Of a DNA stretch of 64,000 nt, positions 45,588-54,256 are shown piece by piece. Source of the stretch: Acinetobacter sp. WCHAc010034 (GTDB taxonomy: Bacteria; Pseudomonadota; Gammaproteobacteria; Pseudomonadales; Moraxellaceae); contig NZ_CP032279.1 in the NCBI RefSeq assembly GCF_001696615.3, positions 2,852,001 to 2,916,000 on the forward strand, read 5' to 3'. Both the position numbers and the translations under genes were made by a program. Under the pieces are notes generated by a model. It was not told the DNA's origin, ran no database searches, and saw nothing but the letters and a program-made list of their open reading frames with translations. The stretch's first letter is position 1; every line of letters begins with the position of its first letter.

Positions 45588-46291
45588 GGGCTGAGTTTCT
45601 GGCCTGCGCCGCCTTCCGGCACAGGCTGGGAAAAATGCCGGTAATTGAAACCGTAAATGACCGCGTTAATAAAAAAGACCACCCAAGCTGTCCACAGGTT
45701 ATGGCTCAGGAAATGCGCGCCGCGCATCATCTGCGCCCAGCCCATGGCGAAACCGAGAATCAGTCCGGAGAACAGATAGAAGTAGGCTTTTTTAGGCTGG
45801 CTCAGCCGGTAGGCGAAATAGCCGCTCATCAGCGCAAAGCCGGTAGAGGCATGGCCGCCGGGAAAGCAGTGGCCTTTTTCTGCACTGAACTGCCATAAAA
45901 AGCCATGCGGCACGGCTGCGGTCATTGACCACGGGCAGGCATGTGCAGACTGCGATTTTAAAATGCCGACGGCCGCCGTGCAGAGCATCGAGCTGAAGAA
46001 AAAATAGCCCAGTTCAAAGCGCTGCGCTTTGAACCGGGTATACTTGAAAGACGCCAGCCACTGCAGCAGCATCAGCGCATAGGCGCCAATCAGCAGGTTC
46101 TTGACCCAGCGGTGATTCAGCTCCGCCAAGGCCCAGGCGTCGCGCAGCGGGAAACCGCCGGATGCATTCATCCACGGTTCAATCAGGCTTAAGTCCAGCG
46201 GGCCGCCGACAGGGGAGAATACCCAAAGCGCGGCAAAGCTGAACAGTAGGAAGCATCCCTGAATAAAGATAAAGCGCTGCTGGTCTGGCAT
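45584..46291 (-). CDS. PAP2-family membrane phosphatase
   Basis: A 235-residue inner-membrane lipid phosphatase with about six helices. The three PAP2 motifs are recognisable in a variant form: KSQSAHACPW for motif 1, FPGGHASTG for motif 2, and MRGAHFLSHNLWT for motif 3 (the Arg and His of the RxxxHxxxD core are present, with the Asp replaced by Trp/Thr, as in the LpxE/LpxT-like RGAHFLSH subgroup). It converges on pmrB with a 4-base overlap. A PmrA-box-like repeat lies about 50 bases upstream. Action on lipid A phosphate or undecaprenyl pyrophosphate is plausible; the exact substrate is not shown. Confidence 0.87.
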   Translation of the reverse strand: MPDQQRFIFIQGCFLLFSFAALWVFSPVGGPLDLSLIEPWMNASGGFPLRDAWALAELNHRWVKNLLIGAYALMLLQWLASFKYTRFKAQRFELGYFFFSSMLCTAAVGILKSQSAHACPWSMTAAVPHGFLWQFSAEKGHCFPGGHASTGFALMSGYFAYRLSQPKKAYFYLFSGLILGFAMGWAQMMRGAHFLSHNLWTAWVVFFINAVIYGFNYRHFSQPVPEGGAGQKLSP

Positions 46292-46636
46292 GGTGAAAGG
46301 TTTAATTATAGTGATGCGCCATTACAGCAGGAGCAGCTTAAACTGAGCTTAAAGCGAAGCGGCATAAAGCTTAAGCGCAGCTGAATCATGGCTATTTTTA
46401 TCTGAAAGATATGCAAGCCATCTATTCTGTATTGGCCTGATGCGCCGGCATTATTGTGGATCGAAGCGGTATTTAACTTGGATAATAATTTGATGCGCTG
46501 CTTTAAAACGCAGCGCAAGGATGGGCAGCGTGCGGCATCCTTGCTGCGCCCGCGCATCCAAAGTCTATTTTATTCAATGGGCTAAGGAGCTGCTGAAGCC
46601 AGTACAGCCCCCTGCTTTGACTGCGCCTAAGCAAGG
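46292..46636. other. Region upstream of the PAP2 gene
   Basis: 345 bases between the PAP2 gene start and the amt stop. It contains the PmrA-box-like repeat (46337-46353) and a further half-site CTTAAG at 46370-46375. I saw no gene and no clear amt terminator. Confidence 0.45.
46337..46353 (-). promoter_or_regulatory. PmrA-box-like repeat upstream of the PAP2 gene
   Basis: Read on the minus strand it is TTTAAG-CTCAG-TTTAAG, identical in half-sites, spacing and orientation to the box upstream of pmrC. TGTAAT follows 10 bases downstream (46321-46326) and TATAAT at 46305-46310. A third half-site, CTTAAG at 46370-46375, lies 22 bases from the nearer repeat, two helical turns away. Regulation of the PAP2 gene by PmrA is inferred. 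Confidence 0.75.
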
Positions 46637-47824
46637 CTAGAACATATTGTCTTCAGAGTTTGCGGTAATGCGGTGGACTGAAAGGTCTGCGCCGCGGAAT
46701 TCCTCCTCCTGATTGAGGCGGATGCCCATCAGCGCTTTCAGCGCGCCATAGATGATGAATCCGCCAGCCAGCGCCACAGCAATCGCCAGCGCTGTGCCAA
46801 TCAGCTGCGCCAGCAGCGACACGCCGCCCAGTCCGCCAAGCCACTGCTGGCCAAAGATGCCGACAGCAATGCCGCCGAATGCGCCGCATACGCCGTGCAG
46901 CGGCCAGACGCCCAGCACATCATCAACCTTCAGTTTGTTTTGGGTGTAGGTGAACAGCTGCACAAAGATCACGCCGGCGGCCGCGCCAATCGCCAATGCG
47001 CCGACCGGATGAACCACGTCGGAACCGGCGCAGATCGCAACTAAGCCGGCCAGAGGGCCATTGTGCAGGAAGCCGGGGTCATTTTTGCCCATGAAGTTGG
47101 CGGAGAGCGTGCCGCCGACCATCGCCATCAGCGAGTTGATCGCCACCAGCCCGGAAATGGCGTCCAGACGCTGCGCGCTCATGACATTAAAGCCAAACCA
47201 GCCGACAATTAAAATCCATGAGCCTAGGGCTAAAAAAGGAATGGAAGACGGCGGATGCGCGCTGATGCGGCCGTCTTTTTTATAGCGCCCATGGCGCGCG
47301 CCCAGTAAAATCACTGCTGCCAGCGCGATCCAGCCGCCCATGGCATGCACCACTACTGAACCGGCAAAGTCGTGGAAGCTGGCGCCAAAAGTGCGCTGCA
47401 GCCAGCCTTGCAGGCCAAAGTTGCCGTTCCATGCCATGCCTTCAAAGAAAGGATAGACCAGCGCCACCAGCAGCAGGGTGGCAATCGCCTGCGAACGCAT
47501 TTTGGCGCGCTCAGCGATGCCGCCGGAAATAATTGCCGGAATGGCAGCGGCGAAGGTCAGCAGAAAGAAGCAGCGCATCAGGTTATAGCCGTGATCGGCC
47601 GACAAAGCCGGGCCTGCATGAAAGAAGTGCTGGCCGTAAGCAATGTAATAGCCGACAAAGAAGTAGGCGATGGCGGAAAGTGAAAAGTCGGTTAAAATTT
47701 TACTCAGCGCATTGACTTGGTTTTTATGGCGCACGGTGCCGAGTTCTAAAAATGCAAATCCTGCATGCATTGCAAGCACTAAAATTGCACCAAGAAGAAG
47801 AAAAAGTAAGTCAATATTTTGCAT
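46637..47824 (-). CDS. amt: Ammonium transporter
   Basis: A 395-residue Amt/Mep channel with 11 expected membrane helices. The family signatures are clear: HAGFAFLELGTVRHKNQVNAL (read in parts), DFAGSVVVHAMGGW with the pore-lining His, GWFGFNVMSA, and DVLGVWPLHGVCGAFGGIAVG (read in parts). The start ATG 47824 (MQNIDLLFLLL) suits the family; the frame to 47893 is not needed. It lacks the usual signal peptide of AmtB. No glnK neighbour is present, unlike the common glnK-amtB operon. No NtrC site was identified with confidence. Confidence 0.93.
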   Translation of the reverse strand: MQNIDLLFLLLGAILVLAMHAGFAFLELGTVRHKNQVNALSKILTDFSLSAIAYFFVGYYIAYGQHFFHAGPALSADHGYNLMRCFFLLTFAAAIPAIISGGIAERAKMRSQAIATLLLVALVYPFFEGMAWNGNFGLQGWLQRTFGASFHDFAGSVVVHAMGGWIALAAVILLGARHGRYKKDGRISAHPPSSIPFLALGSWILIVGWFGFNVMSAQRLDAISGLVAINSLMAMVGGTLSANFMGKNDPGFLHNGPLAGLVAICAGSDVVHPVGALAIGAAAGVIFVQLFTYTQNKLKVDDVLGVWPLHGVCGAFGGIAVGIFGQQWLGGLGGVSLLAQLIGTALAIAVALAGGFIIYGALKALMGIRLNQEEEFRGADLSVHRITANSEDNMF

Positions 47825-48274
47825 TGTGAGGTCCAATTCGGTGCTTTGTGTCACAAAAAGAAACTCAGTATATCGGTGAACGCGCTTTCGCAAAGCCTTT
47901 GCATTAAGGGAAATTTTGATTAATGCAGTTTAAAAATAAACAAGACCCGATATAAAGCAAACCGCTTCCGGCTGAACTTTTTTGGTGCGCTAGGCTGAAA
48001 TAAATTTCTCTATAAAATTATTAAATTTCATATAAATAAGTTTATTTTTTGGTCTGATGAATTGCAGTGTCATGCAAAGGTGCAAATTTCCGCTGCAGGC
48101 CTGAGCTGAAAGCGCGGCTAAAAATAGCTGTCCTGTTTTCTGCTGTGCGCCTGCACCGTGTTAAGCCATCAAACTGCTAGCCTGCGCAGCCAATGCGCGC
48201 AGGCTTGAGTGGCAGGCATAAAAAAGCAGATCCGGAGATCTGCCTTGATGCTGAAGTTCAGCTGAAGCAAAAAC
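47825..48274. other. Intergenic region amt / glt operon end
   Basis: 450 bases. The amt promoter should lie in the AT-rich part (about 47880-48050). A GC-rich stem, GCCTGCGC/GCGCAGGC (48180-48204), and the glt terminator (48219-48243) are next to each other at the right end. No gene was recognised. Confidence 0.5.
48219..48243 (-). terminator. Terminator of the gltIJKL operon
   Basis: GCAGATC (48226-48232) and GATCTGC (48237-48243) form the stem. Read leftward it is followed by a run of T (complement of the A-run at 48219-48225). It lies about 30 bases past the ATPase gene stop. Confidence 0.88.
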
Positions 48275-49018
48275 TCAGTGCAGGATTTTATTCAGGAACT
48301 GCTGCGCGCGTTCGCCGCGTGGGGTATTGAAAAATTCATCCTTAGTGCAGTCTTCCACAATTTTGCCCTGATCCATAAAGATCACCCGGTTTGCCACCTG
48401 GCGCGCAAAGCCCATTTCATGGGTTACGCACATCATAGTCATGCCTTCTTTGGCCAGCTGCACCATCACATCCAGCACTTCATTGATCATTTCCGGGTCA
48501 AGTGCAGAGGTCGGCTCATCAAACAGCATGGCAATCGGGTCCATGCTCAGCGCGCGGGCAATCGCAACGCGCTGCTGCTGGCCGCCGGACAGCTGCGCCG
48601 GAAATTTGGCGGCGTGCGCGCTGAGGCCGACCCGCTCCAGATAGGCCAAGCCTTTTTTCTTGGCTTCGGCTTCGGAGCGGCCTAGCACCTTAATCTGCGC
48701 AATGGTTAAGTTTTCGGTAATGTTCAAATGCGGAAACAGCTCGAAATGCTGGAATACCATGCCGACCCGGCTGCGCAGCTTGGTCAGGTCGGTTTTCGGG
48801 TCATTGATGGAAATGCCGTCCACTAAAATTTTGCCGGCCTGAAACGGCTCCAGGCCGTTCACGGTTTTAATCAGCGTCGATTTTCCTGAGCCTGAAGGCC
48901 CGCAGACCACCACCACTTCACCCTGGCGGATTTGCGTGCTGCAGTCGGTGAGCACCTGAAAATCTTTATACCATTTGCTGACATTCTGGAGGTCAATCAT
49001 TATTTTCTGATCTGTCAT
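48275..49018 (-). CDS. gltL: Polar amino acid ABC transporter ATP-binding protein (GltL-type)
   Basis: The 247-residue ATPase of a glutamate/aspartate-type importer. It has Walker A CGPSGSGKSTL, signature LSGGQQQRVA, Walker B AMLFDEPTSALD and the H-loop CVTHEMGFA. It drives substrate import by the GltJ/GltK permease pair. The start ATG 49018 overlaps the gltK stop (ATGA); a shorter start at MIDLQNVSKWY is also possible. It is the last gene of gltI-gltJ-gltK-gltL. Confidence 0.94.
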   Translation of the reverse strand: MTDQKIMIDLQNVSKWYKDFQVLTDCSTQIRQGEVVVVCGPSGSGKSTLIKTVNGLEPFQAGKILVDGISINDPKTDLTKLRSRVGMVFQHFELFPHLNITENLTIAQIKVLGRSEAEAKKKGLAYLERVGLSAHAAKFPAQLSGGQQQRVAIARALSMDPIAMLFDEPTSALDPEMINEVLDVMVQLAKEGMTMMCVTHEMGFARQVANRVIFMDQGKIVEDCTKDEFFNTPRGERAQQFLNKILH

Positions 49019-49698
49019 ACACTTAACCTCCGCTGTAATTTCTTAACTGCATACGTTGCGATCATGCTGATGGTGAAGTACACCAGGCCAGCGAATATAA
49101 TATATTGCGTAAGCAGCGACATTAAGTCGCCGCGGACATAGTTGGTGCGGAAAAAGTCCAGCAAGCCGATGGCATACACCATGGTGGAATCCTGAAACAG
49201 AATGATGGTCTGCTGCAGCAGCAGCGGGGTCATTTTGCGGAATGCCTGCGGCAGGATAATCAGGCGCATCGACTGGCTGTAGCTCATGCCCAGCGCATAG
49301 GCGGCGGAGGTCTGCCCCTTGGGAACAGACTGAATGCCGGCGCGGACAATTTCAGAGAAATAGGCCGCTTCAAACAGCATAAAGGCCACAATGCTGGACA
49401 CCAGCGCGGTATCAATTGTCAGGTAATTGCCGGTAATGCCGGTGTAAATAAACGGCACGGCAAAATAGAACCACATCAGCACCAGCAGCAGGGGAATTGA
49501 GCGGAACAGGTTGACATAGCCTTTGGCAAACCAGTTCAGGGCGGAAATAGACGACAGGCGCATCAGCGCCAGCAGCGTGCCGATAAACACCCCGCCAATG
49601 GTGGCCGAAATGACCACTTTCAGGGTAATGCTCAGGCCATGCCACAGCGCAGGCGCTGACAGCTGCAGGTCTTGCGTAAACGAAGCAATCCAATCCAT
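49015..49698 (-). CDS. gltK: Polar amino acid ABC transporter permease (GltK-type)
   Basis: A 227-residue inner-membrane permease of the HisM family with about five helices and the coupling-loop EAA motif (AAYFSEIVRAGIQSVPKGQ). It forms the channel with the preceding permease. Its start shares one base with the gltJ end, and its stop overlaps the ATPase start. Assignment as Glu/Asp transport comes from operon order and overall similarity to gltIJKL. Confidence 0.92.
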   Translation of the reverse strand: MDWIASFTQDLQLSAPALWHGLSITLKVVISATIGGVFIGTLLALMRLSSISALNWFAKGYVNLFRSIPLLLVLMWFYFAVPFIYTGITGNYLTIDTALVSSIVAFMLFEAAYFSEIVRAGIQSVPKGQTSAAYALGMSYSQSMRLIILPQAFRKMTPLLLQQTIILFQDSTMVYAIGLLDFFRTNYVRGDLMSLLTQYIIFAGLVYFTISMIATYAVKKLQRRLSV

Positions 49699-50441
49699 TA
49701 TTTATCTCCTGCAATTAAGCCAGGAACACGCAAGCGCTTTTCCAGAAAGTTCATGAAAGCAATCAGGCAGACATTGATGACAATGAAAATAAGGGTAACG
49801 TAAGTATAAATTTCGATGGTGTTCTGCGTGTATTCACTGATGGTTTTCATCTGCGAAATGATTTCCGCCACGCCGACCAGGGACGCTACAGAGGTGTTTT
49901 TGACGCAGTTGGTCAGTTCAGAGCTCAGCGGCGGCAGAATCGTGCGGAATGACTGCGGCAGAATGACATAGCGGTACAGCTGCGCGGTGGAAAAGCCCAT
50001 GGCATAGCCGGCATTGGTCTGCCCCAATGGCAGGGCTTCAATGCCGGTGCGCACCTGTTCGCAGACCCGGGCGGCGGTAAATAAGCCTAAGCCGATGCTG
50101 GCGGAAATTAAGGCGGTGGTATTCGCGCCTAAGTCATTGATCCACCAGCTGCGGATGACTTCCGGCAGGAAATTCGGCACCACATAAAACCAGATGAATA
50201 ACTGGATCAGCAGGGGCACATTGCGGAACAGCGTGACATAGGCCGTGCCGATGGCGCGGGCCGCAGGGCTGGGCAAAGTCCGCATAATGCCTAAGATGCT
50301 GCCGAGCGCCATGGCAATGCTCCATGCCACCAGCGCAATTACAAGCAGCCAGCCTAAACCGGTAAAAATCCAGTTCAGATACGTGGTATCGCCCACGCCC
50401 GTAGGCTGGAACAGCACACCCCAATTCCAACTATAGTTCAT
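49698..50441 (-). CDS. gltJ: Polar amino acid ABC transporter permease (GltJ-type)
   Basis: A 247-residue permease, partner of GltK. The N-terminus NYSWNWGVLFQPTGVGDTTYL (read in parts) is characteristic of GltJ. The coupling loop is CEQVRTGIEALPLGQTNAG. Helices fill about 25-50, 60-85, 100-120, 170-190 and 205-225. It lies about 60 bases after gltI and overlaps gltK by one base. Confidence 0.93.
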   Translation of the reverse strand: MNYSWNWGVLFQPTGVGDTTYLNWIFTGLGWLLVIALVAWSIAMALGSILGIMRTLPSPAARAIGTAYVTLFRNVPLLIQLFIWFYVVPNFLPEVIRSWWINDLGANTTALISASIGLGLFTAARVCEQVRTGIEALPLGQTNAGYAMGFSTAQLYRYVILPQSFRTILPPLSSELTNCVKNTSVASLVGVAEIISQMKTISEYTQNTIEIYTYVTLIFIVINVCLIAFMNFLEKRLRVPGLIAGDK

Positions 50442-50502
50442 ATTGACTCCCTTTCAGCCTGAGTCAAACTCCTTTTGGCTCAGGCGTTACAGTGTTTAGG
50501 GA

Positions 50503-51444
50503 TTAGGCGTCGCGGTCGTGCGGATTGCTGATAAGGGCTTTCAGCTGATCGGACATTTCAAAGTTCAGGTTGATGTTTTTAGGCGGAATTGGCGACAGGA
50601 ACCATTTTTTGTACATGCCGTTGATTTCGCCGGAGCTGTAAGTGGCTTTAATCGCATCATCGACAACCTGCTTAAAGCCGGCATCGCCTTTGCGCATCAT
50701 GCATCCGTACACTTCATGAATAGGCGGCGTGCCGACAATTTCCCATTTGGCCGGGTCTTTAGCTTTGGATTTTTCCCCCGCCAGCAGGATGTCATCCATC
50801 ATAAAGGCGGCGGCGCGGCCATTCTGCAGCATCAGGAAAGATTCCGCATGGTCTTTGGCGGAAATCACTTCGCCAATGCCCAGCTCTTTTTCGTGCTGGC
50901 GGATATAGCGCTCAGAGGTTGTGCCTGCGGTCGTGACCAGCTTTTTGCCTTTCAAGTCGGCAAAGTCTTTCACGCCGGAATCTTTTGCTGTCAGCAGGCG
51001 CGAACCGACTTCAAAGAAGCCGACCGAAAAATCGACCTGCTGCTGGCGCTCTTTGTTGTTGGTGGTCGAGCCGCACTCTAAATCTACCGTGCCGTTAGAC
51101 ACTAAGGGAATGCGGTTCTGGCTGGTGACTAAGTTGTAGCGGACTTTTAAATCCGGCATATTCAGTTTCTTTTTCACCGCTTCAACCACTTTCAGCTGCA
51201 GGTCATGCGCATAGCCGACCGGCTGATTCGGATTGTCCGCAATATATGAAAAAGGAATGGAGGAGTCGCGGTAGCCCAGAACAATGGTGCCGGACTGCTT
51301 GATTTTATCCAGCGTGCCTGAAGCGGAGGCATCGCCGCCGGCAGGCTTTTCGGAAGATGGCGCTTTATTGTCACTGCAGGCGCTCAGTCCAAGCATGAGG
51401 GCGCTGGCACAGAGCAGGGAGGTCATGGTGCGTTTATGTGTCAT
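50503..51444 (-). CDS. gltI: Glutamate/aspartate-type periplasmic binding protein (GltI-like)
   Basis: A 313-residue family-3 solute-binding protein. The signal sequence ends LGLSAC with Cys near 23, fitting a lipobox, so it may be a lipoprotein rather than free in the periplasm. The mature part has GYRDSSIPFSYI, VDLECGSTTNNKERQ and GKKLVTTAGTTSERYI, typical of the GltI/AatJ group. It is first in the operon; its promoter must lie in 51445-51965. The substrate is probably glutamate and aspartate. Confidence 0.92.
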   Translation of the reverse strand: MTHKRTMTSLLCASALMLGLSACSDNKAPSSEKPAGGDASASGTLDKIKQSGTIVLGYRDSSIPFSYIADNPNQPVGYAHDLQLKVVEAVKKKLNMPDLKVRYNLVTSQNRIPLVSNGTVDLECGSTTNNKERQQQVDFSVGFFEVGSRLLTAKDSGVKDFADLKGKKLVTTAGTTSERYIRQHEKELGIGEVISAKDHAESFLMLQNGRAAAFMMDDILLAGEKSKAKDPAKWEIVGTPPIHEVYGCMMRKGDAGFKQVVDDAIKATYSSGEINGMYKKWFLSPIPPKNINLNFEMSDQLKALISNPHDRDA

Positions 51445-51965
51445 GTATAAAACTCCTTTTTTATTGCGTTGCCATCAATTGCTGTAATGTGCGACGGAAT
51501 CCATCCATCAATTTTCTGCGCAAAAGATGATTTATTTTATGTATGAAAAAATACACTGGATTTCATCTTAAGCGAGATTTGAAGGATTGCTCAAGCAAAA
51601 TTTTTTACGGTTTTGTTAATAGTAACTCTTTAGGATTTAAACAGTTTTTCTGCACTGAAAATTGCGCTAAAAGTACAGCATAATGCATGCCAGCTGCCCT
51701 GAATTTTCAGCGCAGACTAGACAAAAGATAGGGGGGAAATAGCCCTGTCCGGCTGTCTGAAAGGGCGCATGCGGCCGGTGGTGCTCTGAAGGGATGCAGA
51801 GCCTAGGGTTTTAGATTGAATGCTGATGCTTATTGGCGCCTGCCAGTGCGGATAGTCCGGTCCGCCGTGCAGTGCGCAAGGCATTCATGCAGCTGAAATT
51901 CCGCCGCCAGCAGGCGGTTGCCCCGCATATTCCGGGCTTTTGCCTGCTGAAACTTTAAGGATCAG
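51445..51965. other. Intergenic region upstream of the glt operon
   Basis: 521 bases. The first 200 are AT-rich and should hold the glt promoter. The rest (about 51700-51960) is more GC-rich, with short dyads such as CCGCC/GGCGG at 51902-51918, but no open frame, RNA gene or repeat I can name. Confidence 0.4.
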
Positions 51966-52502
51966 TCATTTTCCGGCTTCATAATATTTTTCAATATGCT
52001 CAATTAAGTTCATGCTGAGCGCTTGGATATGCTGGCCGTGGCTGATGAGCAGATTTTGATGCTTAAGCTGCTTTCGGTCGTTCGGCTGCAGTAAATGCTG
52101 CTGCAGGATTTCTTCTGAATGAAAGAGTTCAAAGGCCAGCTGGTTCAGGCTGGCGTCATAAATCTGGCTATGCACAAAAATATGCAGCTCTTTGGCAAAG
52201 ACCGGAATCAGCTCCAGATATTCGGTTTCTAAGGTATGCAGAATATTTTCCGCGCTTTGCTGGCTCTGCTGCATTTGGCTTAAAAAATCTTCGCTGTAGC
52301 GCTTAATGCGGTACAGGGTGGGCAGCAGGGTCACAAAGTATTTTTGCTTTTGCAGGTTCTGCAGCGTTCTGTCACGCCGTATTTCCAGGCGGTTCAGGTA
52401 TAAAGGCACGCTGATGGCGACAAAAATTGCAATGACGGAGCCGACCGCCTGCACCCATGCGGCCAGTTCTTGATTAAAGATTAAATCTGCTTGTGTTGGC
52501 AT
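51966..52502 (-). CDS. Membrane-anchored helical protein of unknown function
   Basis: A 178-residue protein with one N-terminal membrane helix (about 14-36, WVQAVGSVIAIFVAISVPLYL read in parts), then a long helical cytoplasmic part rich in Gln, Leu and His. The layout (short N-terminal anchor followed by RRDRTLQNLQKQ) is common among small proteins of unknown role. No motif is recognised. It starts at ATG 52502 and is divergent from the J-domain gene. Confidence 0.6.
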   Translation of the reverse strand: MPTQADLIFNQELAAWVQAVGSVIAIFVAISVPLYLNRLEIRRDRTLQNLQKQKYFVTLLPTLYRIKRYSEDFLSQMQQSQQSAENILHTLETEYLELIPVFAKELHIFVHSQIYDASLNQLAFELFHSEEILQQHLLQPNDRKQLKHQNLLISHGQHIQALSMNLIEHIEKYYEAGK

Positions 52503-52639
52503 TGAATTTTCTCATTTTATTGTAATTTTGATTGTGCCAAGTTTTAAACAGAACGGGAATGGTATTAATGGCCGATTAAGGCTTTAGGTTTTGATGATAA
52601 AAGTTCCGCTATAATTGCTTTTTTGCTTTGCGTTTGCTT

Positions 52640-53653
52640 ATGCCTTTCGATTTAAAAATTACGCTGCAGCCAGATGTTCAGCTTTCGCCTCAGGAAAGAA
52701 AGCTCAGCCGGTTGATTGAGAAAATTGAACAGCAGAAAATCAGCCTTGCTGCATGGCAAAATGCACAGCAAGAGATTCAGCAGCGCACGCGGCAAAAACT
52801 CTTGCCTGTATATGCTGAGCTGCATGAGGTTTTATTTCAGCAGCTTGAACAGCTGTGGGATGTTTTGCACAGCCATAAATTTTCCAAAGCAGATGTGCAG
52901 CAGCTGGATGAGAAAATTGCCGGCCTTGCCAAAATGTTAAAGCATTCAAAAATGCTGTCTGCTGCACAGCAAGCGCAGGTTGCTAAAATTGATACGTTTT
53001 ACCAGCAGCATGCAGAACAGTCAGTAAAAAAAAGCAAAAAAACTCAGACGGTAACTGCAGAAAATCAGGCAGAGCCAATACAAAGCAGTTTGGACGATGA
53101 CTTTGAACACTATGCCGCCGGGCAGCAGCAGGCGCGTGAGCAAGCCAAACAGCAAAGGCAGCAGCAAAAGCGTGAACAAGCCGAAAAAATGGCAGAGCAG
53201 TCGCTGAAAACGGTGTATTTGAAAATTGCCGCCATAATTCACCCTGACCGTGAACCAGACCCTGCCAAGAAAGATGAAAAAACCGAGCTGTTCCAGCAGG
53301 CGAATCAGGCCTATGAACAGCAGGATTTATTTTATTTGCTGAAATTGCAGTTAAATCTTGAACAGAATAAAGGGCAGAGCGCCAAGGGCCTAACTACGGA
53401 GCAGGTGAAGTTTTATAAACTGGCCTTGGATGCGCAAAGCCAGCAGCTGGCCAGCCAAATTGCAGAGATTCTGGATTCTTTCAATTTAGGCAATAAAGTC
53501 AAAGCGGAACATGTGCATCTTGGCGATGTGTATAAAGCAATTGATGCGGATTGCGCTGCGTTAAAGCAGCAGCTAAAAGCAGAAAAAGAACGGTTGAAGT
53601 ATATGGGGAAGATTAAAGGGGTGGAGATGTTGTTGGTAAATAATGTTTTATAA
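52640..53653 (+). CDS. J-domain protein with long coiled-coil N-terminus
   Basis: A 337-residue cytoplasmic protein. Residues about 20-195 are charged, Gln/Lys-rich helices. A degenerate C-terminal-half J domain follows, with the DnaK-activating HPD at about 201-203 (AAIIHPDREPDPAKK) and the helix III/IV pattern FQQANQAYEQQDLFYLLKLQ. Such proteins probably recruit DnaK to a specific client. Start ATG 52640 (MPFDLKITL) is preferred to the upstream frame. No partner chaperone lies nearby. It precedes the repeat cluster at 53667. Confidence 0.72.
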   Translation: MPFDLKITLQPDVQLSPQERKLSRLIEKIEQQKISLAAWQNAQQEIQQRTRQKLLPVYAELHEVLFQQLEQLWDVLHSHKFSKADVQQLDEKIAGLAKMLKHSKMLSAAQQAQVAKIDTFYQQHAEQSVKKSKKTQTVTAENQAEPIQSSLDDDFEHYAAGQQQAREQAKQQRQQQKREQAEKMAEQSLKTVYLKIAAIIHPDREPDPAKKDEKTELFQQANQAYEQQDLFYLLKLQLNLEQNKGQSAKGLTTEQVKFYKLALDAQSQQLASQIAEILDSFNLGNKVKAEHVHLGDVYKAIDADCAALKQQLKAEKERLKYMGKIKGVEMLLVNNVL

Positions 53654-53666
53654 CTTTATAAAAGCA

Positions 53667-53767
53667 CCTCTCCTGAAAGGAGAGGGGACCTCCATTATTA
53701 AATTCATAGTTGGTATAAAATCAAATGTGACTCCCTCTCCCCGCGGGAGAGGGTTGGGGTGAGGGTG
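53667..53767 (+). repeat. Double-hairpin intergenic repeat left of the DUF559 gene
   Basis: It has a hairpin at each end: CCTCTCCT/AGGAGAGG (53667-53685) and CCCTCTCC...GGGAGAGGG (53733-53753) followed by TTGGGGTGAGGGTG. The centre is AT-rich. The GGGAGAGGGTTGGGGTGAGGG type of end is echoed at 54192-54223 and in the element at 62241-62347. Confidence 0.75.
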
Positions 53768-53808
53768 AAAAATCTGCTATTCTCAGCCAAAAATAAAAAC
53801 AGAATCCC

Positions 53809-54183
53809 ATGAATAAAAAGATCGACCCTCAACTTCTATTATTCGCCAAATCCATGCGCCACACCGCTACAAATGCTGAAAGCCTAATGTGGCAGTTACT
53901 TCGCGCTAAGCGTTTTATGAACCTTAAATTCCGCCGTCAGCATGTGATTGCGCCGTATATTGTGGATTTTTACTGCCATGAATTAGGTTTGGTCATTGAG
54001 CTAGATGGCAGTCAGCATGGAACGGATGATGCTATTGAATATGATGCTGAACGGACAAATTTTTTGGAGGCTTTAGATTTAAGAGTGGTGCGGTATTGGA
54101 ATAATGAGGTGTTGCAAAATGTAGATGTGGTTTTGGATGATTTGTGGAATATTTGTTCAGAACTAAAAGAATATGATAAGTAA
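53809..54183 (+). CDS. DUF559 endonuclease-like protein
   Basis: A 124-residue protein of the DUF559 family, distantly related to very-short-patch-repair type nucleases. The conserved core is visible: LWQLLRAKRFMNLKFRRQH (read in parts), VDFYCHELGLVIELDGSQH with Asp53, Glu64, Asp66 and His70 as candidate metal/catalytic residues, and VVRYWNNEVL. It is placed exactly between hairpin repeats (53667-53767 left; 54192-54227 and 54257-54370 right). Catalytic residues are intact, so nicking or cleavage activity is possible. Biological role unproven. Confidence 0.85.
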   Translation: MNKKIDPQLLLFAKSMRHTATNAESLMWQLLRAKRFMNLKFRRQHVIAPYIVDFYCHELGLVIELDGSQHGTDDAIEYDAERTNFLEALDLRVVRYWNNEVLQNVDVVLDDLWNICSELKEYDK

Positions 54184-54189
54184 TGAAAG

Positions 54190-54227
54190 CTCCTTCTCCC
54201 TTCGGGAGAAGGTTGGGATGAGGGGGA
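54190..54227 (+). repeat. Single-hairpin repeat right of the DUF559 gene
   Basis: CCTTCTCCC-TTC-GGGAGAAGG (54192-54212) followed by TTGGGATGAGGGGG. It begins 8 bases after the DUF559 stop and resembles the right end of the 53667-53767 element, so it may also terminate that gene. Confidence 0.7.
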
Positions 54228-54256
54228 GAAATAATAATGAAAAAACTTTAAAAATA

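Noticed and set aside
50518..51081. 187-codon open frame antisense to gltI
   Set aside because: Shadow frame inside a clear solute-binding protein gene.
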